Shown: positions 38,829 to 47,457 of the stretch, in pieces
How positions within the stretch are numbered: position 1 is the stretch's first letter
How the letters are laid out: every line of letters begins with the position of its first letter
NCBI GenBank assembly: GCA_963710495.1
Contig: CAVQAI010000012.1
Span: 372,001-436,000, forward strand
Direction: 5' to 3'
Source of the DNA: Bog-756 sp963710495
GTDB lineage: Bacteria; Actinomycetota; Acidimicrobiia; Acidimicrobiales; RAAP-2
Length of the DNA stretch: 64,000 nucleotides
Notes under the pieces: model-generated
What the model saw: only the letters and a program-made list of their open reading frames with translations
What the model was told of the DNA's origin: nothing
Databases searched by the model: none
Position numbers and translations under genes: made by a program

Positions 38829-39257
38829 TTACGGTGCTCGTGCCGGTTGCAGGCGCTTCCGGTACCAGAGGACGTCCGTTCCCGACGGGAAGTCCTTGAC
38901 CCGACTCACCAGCTCGTAGCCGTTCCTCTCATAGAGGCCTCGAGCTTGAAATTCGTAGGTGAAGTGGACGGTCTGGGAGCATCCGCGAGCCACTGCCTCA
39001 GCTTCGGCCGCGGCGATCAAGCGGGTTGCGAGGCCGTCACCTCGGAGATTTGGGTGCACCCAGAGGCTCTGCAACTCGCAACAATCGCCCCAGGTCCATC
39101 CGCTGATTCCGGCCACGACCCTGCCAGCGTGGCGGACGAAGATCGCCAGGTCCACTTCGTCGCCGAGTCCCATGGCTGCGGATGCCTCACGACGGATCTG
39201 CCCTTCGAGGAACTCAATATCCAGCGGATCCGGTTGGTCTTCGACGCCGAATTCCAC
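38829..39257 (-). CDS. GNAT-family N-acetyltransferase
   Basis: A 142-residue GNAT enzyme. The acetyl-CoA-binding motif A appears as LQSLWVHPNLRGDGLATRLI (about 61-80), followed by AEAEAVARGC and the C-terminal YEFQARGLYERNGYELV that typifies motif B. These proteins transfer acetyl from acetyl-CoA to an amine; the substrate is not evident. It lies 13 bp downstream of the SnoaL-like gene on the same strand and is probably cotranscribed with it. The start is a GTG at 39257. Confidence 0.85.
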   Translation of the reverse strand: MEFGVEDQPDPLDIEFLEGQIRREASAAMGLGDEVDLAIFVRHAGRVVAGISGWTWGDCCELQSLWVHPNLRGDGLATRLIAAAEAEAVARGCSQTVHFTYEFQARGLYERNGYELVSRVKDFPSGTDVLWYRKRLQPARAP

Positions 39258-39270
39258 AGTGACCGACTCG

Positions 39271-39687
39271 TCAGGCGCCGACCATCTGCTCGATCAGCGA
39301 GATGTCGTCGAAGTATGTCCGGTATGACCTGATCTTCCCTTGTCGGAAGTCGGCCACGGTGACGCCGGCCAACTGGACACGCCGGCCCGTCGGTTCCAAC
39401 TCCGCCCCTTCACCGAGGACCAGAGGTCCGGTGTGATCAGCTTCGATGAGCCATTCGGCATATGCCTTGTTGCCCACTTCATCGAGGCCTCGGAGCAGAA
39501 TGACGACGTTGGAGAATGCGATCTCGCGGAGAGCGGCGAGGGCAGCGAGTGCGGCCAGCCCCGATACCGAGGCATACGGCGACCAACCCACGACATCCTC
39601 GGTGAACAGGTTGCCCAGATCAACCGATGCTTCACCGACTTCGGCCTCGAGCGCCTTCACCAGCACATCTTTGCGAGATTCACTCAT
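39271..39687 (-). CDS. SnoaL/NTF2-like protein
   Basis: A 138-residue NTF2-like cone fold protein: helix SRKDVLVKALEAEVGEA, LFTEDVVGWSP, AEWLIEADHTGPL and a final VADFRQGKIRSYRTYFDDISL, the usual ester-cyclase or limonene-epoxide-hydrolase-like ending. AGGGAA lies just upstream of the ATG at 39687. The pocket residues do not single out a substrate. It is the first gene of a pair with the GNAT gene. Confidence 0.8.
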   Translation of the reverse strand: MSESRKDVLVKALEAEVGEASVDLGNLFTEDVVGWSPYASVSGLAALAALAALREIAFSNVVILLRGLDEVGNKAYAEWLIEADHTGPLVLGEGAELEPTGRRVQLAGVTVADFRQGKIRSYRTYFDDISLIEQMVGA

Positions 39688-39753
39688 CAGATTCCCTATT
39701 TCTCGTCCAGTATCGGTGGTTCAAAAACAGCTTTGGGGCAATCCGACCTGCGC

Positions 39754-40011
39754 TCAGGACCCGAGGACCTTCGCCTTGGCTGTCGCAAACTCTTCGTCGG
39801 TCAGCACGCCCGAAGAGTGCAACTGCGCAAGATGCTCGATCTCGTCCGCTGGATCTGGAGGTGGCGGCGCGTACTGAGCCGGCCCGTCGTCGACGGGCAC
39901 CTGTCCGGCCTGATCCTGGGCGTATTGCTTGTTGCGGTGATGAGCAATCGCTCCTCCCGCGATCGCTCCAGCAACGAGTCCTCGACGCCGCGTTCGTCGC
40001 CTCATTCCCAT
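39754..40011 (-). CDS. small SHOCT-domain protein
   Basis: An 85-residue protein: Arg-rich N-terminus, a short hydrophobic Gly/Ala stretch (LVAGAIAGGAIA), a Pro-rich linker, and a C-terminal SHOCT motif (EIEHLAQLHSSGVLTDEEFATAKAKVL), a short helical oligomerisation element frequent in actinobacterial membrane-associated proteins. The ATG at 40011 is supported by a GGGAG site 6 nt upstream; the frame is open to 40125 without a better start. Confidence 0.82.
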   Translation of the reverse strand: MGMRRRTRRRGLVAGAIAGGAIAHHRNKQYAQDQAGQVPVDDGPAQYAPPPPDPADEIEHLAQLHSSGVLTDEEFATAKAKVLGS

Positions 40012-40578
40012 GAGAACTCCCTTTGGTCTTTCCGGCTGACTGTGATTGTTCGGGTCAGATCTCCACTTTGACACTAGGCGTCTCGTACGCCTAGCGCCAG
40101 GCTCCATGCAATCGTTGAGCCGCATTGCCAGCCCGCACTACCACGACACCATCCAGGTCGAGATGAGCCGATGCCGTTCAACGCCGGCACGGGCTCCACG
40201 AAGGGCCACGCCGCGAAGAAGGGTCAACCGACCTCGGCTCTCGGGGAAGCAATGGTCGACGGGTCATCGTCACGTCCTGCTCGGGCGCAACAACCGATTT
40301 GAAGCGCCTGATGTCGCTCTCGGGGAGCTCTTGGCTTCAGCGAGCCTGGATGGCATGGTTGGCGCTCCACACGTTTCGACGGACTGCTTCCCCGTGCGTA
40401 TCGTTCCTGGCAGGCTGCTCGCGTCGGCAAGGGCGACCTGGGGCGCCGGATCTTGATGCGCTGGAAGGGGGATTGACGGCCTGGCCAGGAGCGACAGGTA
40501 CTGGCCAGGCGGGGCCAACCGAACCGGCGCCATGGCCTTCCGCATCAATGACGATCGACGAGCCGGACTGGAAGGGGA
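40012..40578. other. 567-bp gap with a possible rhodanese remnant
   Basis: No intact gene. A plus-strand frame around 40440-40500 reads DLDALEGGLTAWPGATGTGQAG, close to the end of a rhodanese domain, but the upstream half lies in scrambled frames and no CxxGxR loop is readable, so it looks like a decayed fragment. A 43-codon frame (40172-40303) was not considered a gene. The final 100 bp should contain the leader of the P-type ATPase gene. Confidence 0.35.
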
Positions 40579-43377
40579 GTGCGGGTGGCAACAACTGGCG
40601 AGATGCATGGCTCGTCGGCCCCGGTCGATGAGAGGTGGTATTCGTTCGATGCCCATGACATTGCCGACCGTTTGGTTGTCGATGTCAAGACGGGGCTCTC
40701 CACCCATGAGGCCGCAGCCCGACTGAAACGAAACGGTCCGAACTCGTTGCCCGTCGAGTCGCAACCCTCGCATCTCCGTCGCCTCCTCGGCGAGTACACG
40801 AGCTTCATGCAGCTGATTCTGGTGGGCGCGTCGATCGTCTCTTTGGCGATCAAGCAATGGAGCACCGCCATCGTGTTGGTTGTGATCTCGCTTTTCAACG
40901 CCCTCGTCGGATTGCGTCAAGCCGGGAAGGCTGAGAGCGCGATGAACGCGCTGCAGTCGATGATGAAGTCCTCGGCGCGGGTCCGTCGAGATGGGACAGA
41001 GGCGGTCATCCCGGCGGAGAATGTCGTCGCCGGCGACATCGTCCTCATCTCGGCCGGTGACGAGGTCCCGGCCGATGGGCGGATCTTCAGCGCGAGCGCG
41101 CTGCAGATCGACGAGTCGGCATTGACGGGTGAGAGTGTTCCGGAGGCAAAGGAGGCGACGACGCTCTCCGGCGACCCGGGGCCGGGGGAGCAGTCGAACA
41201 TGGCGTTCATGCACACGCCTGTCACCCACGGCAGCGGGGTCGTGATCGTGACCGGGGTCGGGAGCGACTCGGAGGTGGGAAAGATCGCCCACATGCTCTC
41301 ATCCACTGCCCAGGAGCAGACGCCGCTCACAAAGCAGATGAACACCCTGACGCTCTGGATCGTGGGCGCGGCTGGCTTCACGATGTTGGTGATGTTCGCC
41401 CTCGGGCTCAGTCGGGGGCAGTCCTGGACCTCCCTCTTCGACACCGCCGTCGCCCTGGCCATCGCCGCCATTCCATTGGCACTGCCGATGGTGGTTCAGG
41501 TCGTCCTGTCATTGGGCAGCGTCGAGCTGGCCAAGCAGAAAGCGATCGTCAAAGACCTCCCCTCGGTCGAGACGCTCGGATTCACGTCGGCGATCAACTC
41601 GGACAAGACCGGAACGCTCACCATGAACCAGATGACCGTGGTCGAGGTTGTCGACCCGACGGACAGGTACGAGATCAGCGGAACCGGTTACAGCCTCGAG
41701 GGAAGGGTCAATCATCCCGCCGGGAAGACGGACACGATTGACGATGCGATTCTGCCTTACGTGGTGGCCAATGATGCGAACCTGGTCGACGGTCGGGTCG
41801 TCGGCGATCCAACTGAAGGGGCACTGCTAGTCCTGGCCCACAAGGCCGGCATGTCGATCGATCCAACGCGTGAGAAATTTCCCCGCTTTGCCACGCTTCC
41901 ATTCGACCCGAGTTACAAGCTGATGGCCACCTTCCATCGGGCTGAGGACGCTTCCGGCAACGACATCGTGCGTTGCTTCGTCAAGGGCGCCGCGCCGGCC
42001 GTCATGGCGCTGGCGGGAACGGCGCTGGCCAATGGCGAGAGCATCGCCTGGGACGAGACTCTCGAGGCCGCGGCCGATCGAAATGTGAGACGCATGGGTG
42101 AGGCGGGTCTCCGGGTGATGGCCGGAGCCTTTCGGGATCTGGACGCCGCCGTGTTCGACGCCGGAGGGGACCTACTCTCGTACGTCCAGGACCTCGAGAT
42201 GACCAGCCTGGTCGGGATGGTGGACCCGCCCCGGGAGGAGTCGAAGGCCGCGGTTGCCAACGCCAAGGCGGCGCACATTCGGGTTCGAATGGTGACCGGG
42301 GACGATGTGGTGACGGGAGCCGCCATCGCCCGGTACCTCGACATCCCGGGCGACGCGATCCTCGGCGCCGAGTTCGCCGCGCTTTCCGACCTGGAACGAC
42401 TGGACAAGATCGACGAGATCGGCATCGTCGGGCGAGTGGCACCCGAGCACAAGGTGCTGCTGGCCGAGACCCTGAAGAAGAAGGGCCATGTGGTCGCCAT
42501 GACCGGCGACGGCGTCAACGATGCGCCCGCCATCAAGGCGGCAGACATCGGTGTGGCGATGGGAAGCGGCACGGAGGTTGCGAAAAATGCCGGGCGCATG
42601 GTTCTCTCCGACGACAACTTCTCGACCATCGTGTTCGCCGTCGAACAGGGACGGAAGCTGTACGACAATCTGAACAAGTACATCCGGTTTGTCCTGCTGG
42701 AGCTCGTGGCGTTCGTCCTCACGTTTTTGGGTGCGACCGTGTTCAACATCGCAGGCGGCCAGCCGTTCACGCCCCCACAGATCCTGTGGATCAACTTCCT
42801 CGTCAACGCCCCGTTCGGCGTCGCGCTCGGATTTGACGAGGAGACCCCGGGCCTGATGCTGCGGAGGCCCCGCGCCCGCGGGGAATCGATCCTCACGCCG
42901 GGGGTCATGATCACCTGTGGGCTGGCCGGACTCTTCGTCGCTAGCGCGAACCTCGGGATGATCGTGGTCGGCGCCAACATCTTGGACAGCACGGTCAAGG
43001 GCCAATCCATTGGCTTGGTTGCCTTCTCTCTGATGCTCGTGGTCGCCGCCTTCGAGGCCCGCAGCGAGACGGACTCGGTCTTCTCCATGGACACGTTCAA
43101 CAGCCCGAGGATGAACCGCATCGCGCTCGCCGAGGTTGCCGGCGCATTTCTCGTCACCCAAGCGGATTTCTTGCAGCGTTTGCTCGGGACAACCCAGCTG
43201 ACGGCGGGACAGTGGGGACTGGGTCTTCTGATGGCCCTGGCGGTGCTGGTCAGCTGGGAGGCGGGCAAGTGGATTGCACGCCGGCGAGCGAAACATGGCA
43301 GACACCAGGTGAGCCGAGATCAGCATCGTGGAGATGAACGACATGACCAAGAAGAAGCACAGCGACGCAGCGATTGA
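40579..43377 (+). CDS. P2-type cation-transporting ATPase
   Basis: A 932-residue P-type ATPase. The cation-ATPase N-terminal domain is followed by the actuator motif LTGES near 185, the phosphorylation site SDKTGTLT (D342), nucleotide-domain KGAAPAVM, the P-domain hinge MTGDGVNDAPA near 640 and C-terminal membrane helices with ILWINFLVNAPFGVALGFD. In membrane helix 4 the family PEGLP motif reads IPLALP (298-303), so the usual ion-coordinating Glu is missing. Ion choice is therefore uncertain: not a standard Ca pump, perhaps a proton or monovalent cation pump. Two GTG starts (40579, 40585) follow GGAAGGGGAG. It overlaps the PPK2 gene by 35 bp. Confidence 0.9.
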   Translation: MRVATTGEMHGSSAPVDERWYSFDAHDIADRLVVDVKTGLSTHEAAARLKRNGPNSLPVESQPSHLRRLLGEYTSFMQLILVGASIVSLAIKQWSTAIVLVVISLFNALVGLRQAGKAESAMNALQSMMKSSARVRRDGTEAVIPAENVVAGDIVLISAGDEVPADGRIFSASALQIDESALTGESVPEAKEATTLSGDPGPGEQSNMAFMHTPVTHGSGVVIVTGVGSDSEVGKIAHMLSSTAQEQTPLTKQMNTLTLWIVGAAGFTMLVMFALGLSRGQSWTSLFDTAVALAIAAIPLALPMVVQVVLSLGSVELAKQKAIVKDLPSVETLGFTSAINSDKTGTLTMNQMTVVEVVDPTDRYEISGTGYSLEGRVNHPAGKTDTIDDAILPYVVANDANLVDGRVVGDPTEGALLVLAHKAGMSIDPTREKFPRFATLPFDPSYKLMATFHRAEDASGNDIVRCFVKGAAPAVMALAGTALANGESIAWDETLEAAADRNVRRMGEAGLRVMAGAFRDLDAAVFDAGGDLLSYVQDLEMTSLVGMVDPPREESKAAVANAKAAHIRVRMVTGDDVVTGAAIARYLDIPGDAILGAEFAALSDLERLDKIDEIGIVGRVAPEHKVLLAETLKKKGHVVAMTGDGVNDAPAIKAADIGVAMGSGTEVAKNAGRMVLSDDNFSTIVFAVEQGRKLYDNLNKYIRFVLLELVAFVLTFLGATVFNIAGGQPFTPPQILWINFLVNAPFGVALGFDEETPGLMLRRPRARGESILTPGVMITCGLAGLFVASANLGMIVVGANILDSTVKGQSIGLVAFSLMLVVAAFEARSETDSVFSMDTFNSPRMNRIALAEVAGAFLVTQADFLQRLLGTTQLTAGQWGLGLLMALAVLVSWEAGKWIARRRAKHGRHQVSRDQHRGDERHDQEEAQRRSD

Positions 43378-44185
43378 CCGGTCGGAGGAAGAAGCGGAGG
43401 GCCACCCGGCAGCAAAGATGAAGAAGAAGGACTACGAGGAACACATGAGGTCTCTCCACGCCGAGCTGGTGGCCATGCAGGAGTGGGTCAAAAGGACCGG
43501 CGCAAAGATCTGCATCGTGTTCGAGGGCCGGGACACCGCCGGAAAAGGGGGCACGATCAAGCGGATCACCGAGCGCGTCAGCCCGCGCGTGTTCCGCGTC
43601 ATCGCCCTCCCGACCCCCACCGAGCGCGAACTGTCTCAGATGTACATCCAACGCTACATTTCCCATCTACCGGCGGCAGGAGAGGTCGTAATCTTCGATC
43701 GAAGCTGGTACAACCGGGCGGGTGTCGAACCGGTCATGGGCTTCTGCACGCCCGAGGAGTCCCGACACTTCCTCGATCAGGTCCCGACCGTCGAGAAGGC
43801 CATGGTCGAATCGGGGATCGTGTTGCTCAAGTATTGGCTCGAAGTCAGTGCCGATGAGCAGACCCGCCGGTTGGAGAGCCGCATCCACGATCCCCGCAAG
43901 ATCTGGAAGTTGTCCGACATGGACTTGAAGTCTTACAGCCGGTGGGACGACTACTCGCGAGCCAGAGACGAAATGTTCGCCTCAACTGACACCGCCTGGG
44001 CACCGTGGTATATCGCACACACCGATGACAAGAAGCGGGGACGGCTCAACATCATCAGCCATCTCCTCGATCAGGTCGACTACGAGCCGACCAAGCCGCC
44101 TGCTGTCAGCTTGCCAAAGCGAACGGTCTCAACGGACCAGGTCGAGTCGCGTCTGCCGCTGCGTTACATACCGACTCCCTACTGA
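43343..44185 (+). CDS. ppk2: polyphosphate kinase 2 (PPK2)
   Basis: A 280-residue PPK2-family enzyme, which moves phosphate between inorganic polyphosphate and nucleotides. Walker A is GRDTAGKGG, Walker B DRSWYNR, with the lid region ESRIHDPRKIWKLSDMD and substrate helix SRWDDYSRARDEMF following. Length and motifs fit a single-domain PPK2. The ATG at 43343 is preferred because GGAG sits 9 nt upstream; GTG (43328) and ATG (43334) in frame are possible. The start is inside the end of the cation ATPase gene, so the two are coupled. Polyphosphate binds cations, which could be the functional link, but this is inference. Confidence 0.92.
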   Translation: MTKKKHSDAAIDRSEEEAEGHPAAKMKKKDYEEHMRSLHAELVAMQEWVKRTGAKICIVFEGRDTAGKGGTIKRITERVSPRVFRVIALPTPTERELSQMYIQRYISHLPAAGEVVIFDRSWYNRAGVEPVMGFCTPEESRHFLDQVPTVEKAMVESGIVLLKYWLEVSADEQTRRLESRIHDPRKIWKLSDMDLKSYSRWDDYSRARDEMFASTDTAWAPWYIAHTDDKKRGRLNIISHLLDQVDYEPTKPPAVSLPKRTVSTDQVESRLPLRYIPTPY

Positions 44186-44504
44186 TTGCGGACGACCGCC
44201 CCGACCGGCAGCGCAGCGGCAACGAGCGACAGCGGCTGTGAGCGTGGGAACGAAGCGAGCACCAGCGTCGTTCGTACCGCACTGATGCCTATGGCGGCTG
44301 CCCGAAGACCTCGTCGAGTGCGGTCGATCCGACCGTCAGGAGCTCCGGGGAGCTGACGGGAAGGCCAGTCAGCCAATGCCCGACAACCCCAACCGATGTC
44401 GGGCACATGAGCCCGGGGTCGAGCCCGACGTCCCCGCACCTCGGGCGGCCCGCCGAGAACACAGCGGGGTCACGCTGACGATCCCTATTCTTTGGCCCAC
44501 GGGG
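44186..44504. other. 319-bp gap between convergent genes
   Basis: Lies between the convergent PPK2 and oxidoreductase genes. I see no credible gene. A short self-complementary segment around 44335-44357 (gtcaggagctcc..ggagctgac) could act as a weak terminator, but its pairing is imperfect. Confidence 0.35.
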
Positions 44505-45503
44505 TCACGCCTTCTCGCTGACTTCGGGACGCGGCTCCAACCCCGCAGCAACATAGATCGCGTCGATGACACGCATGTTGGCGACGGCGTCGCTGGGTGG
44601 CGTCAATGTTGGTGCTCCTTCCTGCACTGCAGCTCGGAACGCCTCCAGTTGGTAGTTATACGTCGGGCCACCCGGCACCCGTTGATGGTGCCGTCCTTGC
44701 GGTGTGATGATCGTGAGCCGGTTGAACATCTGTGGAGTGGTCGGATTGAATACCCGCATCGAGCCCTTCGTGCCGGTGACCACGACCCGGAGCCGTAGCA
44801 GCGTGGACGACCACATCGAGGCGAGGATGCTGCCCTTACGCCCGTCGGCAAACGAGAACTCGGCCTCCATGCGGCGGTCCACGCCCGGCGTACGCAGTCG
44901 TGCCGTGGCCCGGACCACCGTCGGTTCGGTGCCGGCCAGAGTTCGTACCATGTGGACCGGGTAGCACCCGGCGTCCATCAGCGCACCGCCGGCCAGCGAC
45001 AGCTGCCATCTGATGTCTTTGAACATGGGCAGCGGGAAGCAGAGCCCGGCATCGATCCGAAGCACGTCCCCGAGCTCACCGCCAGCGATGACCTCGAGCA
45101 TGCGAGCAGCCATGGGGTGGTACCGCCAATGGAACGCCTCCATCACCACCAGGCCGGAGGCGTCGGCGGCCGCGGCAACCCGCCTTGCCTCCTGAGCGTT
45201 GGCGGTGAAGGGCTTTTCGCACAGCACGTGCTTTCCCTGGGCCAGTGCCCGCATCGTCCACACGCCGTGCAAGCCGTTCGGGAGTGGGATGTAGACGGCG
45301 TCGATCTCGTCGTCGGTCAGGAGTGCGTCGTAGGACTCGTGCACCTTCGGGATCCCGTGCTTAGTGGCGAACGTTCGGGCCCGGCTCGGATCTCTGGCGG
45401 CAACGGACGCGCACACGACCCCATCGGTGGCTTTGCACGGCTTGATCAGAGCCGTGGGTGTGATCCTGGCGGCGCCGAGGCAGCCGATTCGAAGTGGTTC
45501 CAT
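44505..45503 (-). CDS. Gfo/Idh/MocA-family oxidoreductase
   Basis: A 332-residue NAD(P)-dependent oxidoreductase. The Rossmann entry is IGCLGAARITP (6-16), followed by VASVAARDPSRA-type strand, the YIPLPNGLH motif near 90 and the signature CEKPF near 115. The catalytic-domain segment GGALMDAGCYPVHMVR carries the conserved Asp/His of the family. Related enzymes act on sugars, inositol or D-xylose; no substrate is indicated by neighbours. It stands alone on the minus strand between the convergent PPK2 gene and the YihY/BrkB gene, with the second repeat family lying just upstream of its start. Confidence 0.9.
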   Translation of the reverse strand: MEPLRIGCLGAARITPTALIKPCKATDGVVCASVAARDPSRARTFATKHGIPKVHESYDALLTDDEIDAVYIPLPNGLHGVWTMRALAQGKHVLCEKPFTANAQEARRVAAAADASGLVVMEAFHWRYHPMAARMLEVIAGGELGDVLRIDAGLCFPLPMFKDIRWQLSLAGGALMDAGCYPVHMVRTLAGTEPTVVRATARLRTPGVDRRMEAEFSFADGRKGSILASMWSSTLLRLRVVVTGTKGSMRVFNPTTPQMFNRLTIITPQGRHHQRVPGGPTYNYQLEAFRAAVQEGAPTLTPPSDAVANMRVIDAIYVAAGLEPRPEVSEKA

Positions 45504-45522
45504 CGTTGAGTGGCGTCAGACC

Positions 45523-45655
45523 TGGTTGATTGGTTGGTGGGCTACCGACACAACTGGTTGACCTGCTCCGACTGCGCATTGCTCGGTGCCGATTCCCACC
45601 CTATTGCTCTCGATTTCCCATGTTGTTGTTGGCGCAACTACTCGTAAAGTGGCAG
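45523..45655 (+). repeat. leader-like repeat B, copy 1
   Basis: One of four copies of a dispersed non-coding element. Conserved blocks are a G/T-rich run, GGTGGGCTACCGACA (45535-45549), and a distal block with ATTTCCCATGTTG and GGCGCAACTACTCG (about 45612-45645). Here it fills the space between the Gfo/Idh start and the end of the YihY gene. Other copies are at 49286, 57601 and 60001. Confidence 0.6.
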
Positions 45656-45712
45656 GTGGGGGCGGCGGATGAGGGTGTCGACATCCACAGGCTCGGATCG
45701 GCGCGGGCGTGC

Positions 45713-46771
45713 TCAGCTGTCTGGGTCGATCTCTCGCCCAGCCGGATCGGCCTCCTCCGGGCTGGACGCCGATTCGAGCGGATCGAGATCTGCATCTGGA
45801 GTGAAGGCAATTTCGAGTGTGACCTCCGGTCGACGAATCTCCATTTGGGCGAGACGCTCAAAGACCATTCTGTCGGCCTCCGTGAGCGGCGGTTGAGTCA
45901 TGGACCGTGGCCAGAGCCGATAACGCTGTACGACGTTGATCTCTGCGGCCAGCAGAAATAGCTGTGCACCCAAATAGATCCATGTGAGCAGGACGATGAC
46001 GATGCCGAAGAACCCGTAGGTATTCGTGCTGTGCTGGAGTTCGCGACCCACGTACCAACTTCCGATGAGCTGCAGGGTCTGCCAGAACACGGTTGCGAGC
46101 GCAGCACCGAAGACGATGTCCCGCCAGTTGAGCGCGTCGGCCGTCAACACGTTGAACGCCACAAGGATGAGACAGAAGTTCAACGCGAGGGATCCGACTA
46201 GCAGCAGTCCAGTCGCTACCCACCCATGAGAGACCAGGGTCGCGAACCCTGTGAGCACCGTCAAACCAATCGTGGACAGAGCGAGCAACACGAGTACCAA
46301 CAACGCTCGTAGGTAGCGCAGGTAGATGCTGGGCCAGCGGACGTAGGGAATATTCCACACCACGTTCATTGCGCTCTGAGTCGCGAGCCCAAGCCCGATT
46401 GCGCCATAGACGAGGAGGAGACTTCCGATGACCACCGCAGAGACGCTTCCGGCGAGCCCATGGATGTGCGACTCCAACTGAGGACCGATGATCGGAAAGT
46501 TTCCGAGGGCACTGTTGATGAGGTCCTTCCGCAGTTTCTCGTTGTCACGCAAGGCGTAGCCGAGGATGGTCGTGAACAGCAGCAAGAGCGGAAAGAGCGC
46601 GAAAAGGCCGTAGTACGCGATGAGCGCCGCTTTGCTACCCGCCTGGTCGTTGCCAAACTTTTGCACCACCGCGAACGGGAACCCGAACGCACCATGGTCC
46701 TGCTGGAACCGATCGGCTCTCCGTATGAAGGCCTCGATCTTGCCCGGGGGATTGGCTGCGCTTCCACTCAT
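45713..46771 (-). CDS. YihY/BrkB-family inner membrane protein
   Basis: A 352-residue membrane protein. The family signature begins with SKAALIAYYGLFALFPLLLLFTTILGYALR and continues with QSAMNVVWNIPYVRWPSI, a total of six helices to about 290, and then an acidic C-terminal tail in the cytosol. YihY/BrkB proteins are widespread membrane proteins of unclear role, once misannotated as RNase BN. No partner gene is apparent. It is divergent from the amidohydrolase gene across 686 bp. Confidence 0.9.
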   Translation of the reverse strand: MSGSAANPPGKIEAFIRRADRFQQDHGAFGFPFAVVQKFGNDQAGSKAALIAYYGLFALFPLLLLFTTILGYALRDNEKLRKDLINSALGNFPIIGPQLESHIHGLAGSVSAVVIGSLLLVYGAIGLGLATQSAMNVVWNIPYVRWPSIYLRYLRALLVLVLLALSTIGLTVLTGFATLVSHGWVATGLLLVGSLALNFCLILVAFNVLTADALNWRDIVFGAALATVFWQTLQLIGSWYVGRELQHSTNTYGFFGIVIVLLTWIYLGAQLFLLAAEINVVQRYRLWPRSMTQPPLTEADRMVFERLAQMEIRRPEVTLEIAFTPDADLDPLESASSPEEADPAGREIDPDS

Positions 46772-47457
46772 CGCATCATCGAGCTGTCCTCTTCGGATTG
46801 TATTGGCCGATAAGTGCCGCTTGTCGGCAGACGTACCGAGTCACTCTTAACACTGATGATGATTCGGGTCTTCGACATCGGTGTCAATGCAGGAGCCGCT
46901 CAGATAAACGGCGAAGGCGCTCTGTTTCCGGGCTCGGCCGACTGCTCCCGGGCTCCACCTGCGCCAGCGACACACTGCGGGGCGGCACGGGCTCAGGGTA
47001 CTAACAGAGCACCGCTGCTCGTACACGATCGCCAGCGACAAGAGGGTAGGGACGGAATGCTCGCTCCCTCGGCCGGGCCGGTGCCCCTTGCGCCAAAGCT
47101 GAGCGAGCGAGACGCCGCAGACATCATCCGCCCTCATGTCGCCCGACGTCTACCTGCTATTTGGCTCCGACCTCAGCGGGGTCTCGTAACCGCTACGAGC
47201 AGTGACTCGGTGGCTGTGCGACTGAAGGTGGCTGAGCCTTCCTTGGCAGACGCTTCGGCCCTTCGGAACGATTCTTGGCGATCATGCCGCTGGATGCGAT
47301 GTGGATCTGTCGGCGCTGACGAAATGGCATCAAGCCAGGACCAACATGGGTTCCGCAGGTGGTTCATCTGCGCCTAGGCGAACCCGGCGGATCGGGCGGC
47401 CACGTTTCAAACTGACCCACTACCGGACTCGCCTCCGGTAGGGCAGGATAGGGGAAG
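46772..47457. other. 686-bp divergent region without a convincing gene
   Basis: It should contain promoters for the YihY and amidohydrolase genes. Plus-strand frames (for example 46814-47377) have shadow-like composition and no ribosome binding site. I see no tRNA, hairpin terminator or dispersed repeat here. Confidence 0.4.

Noticed and set aside
40172..40303. 43-codon frame starting MPFNAGTG
   Set aside because: Basic and low-complexity, without a ribosome binding site or family match.
40299..40631. Rhodanese-like frame ending LEGGLTAW
   Set aside because: Only the last strand resembles rhodanese; the catalytic loop is not readable and the frame overlaps the ATPase start, so at best it is a remnant.
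44335..44357. Hairpin terminator between PPK2 and the oxidoreductase
   Set aside because: Pairing needs a bulge and a very small loop; not strong enough to call.
46814..47377. Plus-strand 187-codon frame
   Set aside because: No ribosome binding site, composition of a shadow frame, no recognisable motif.
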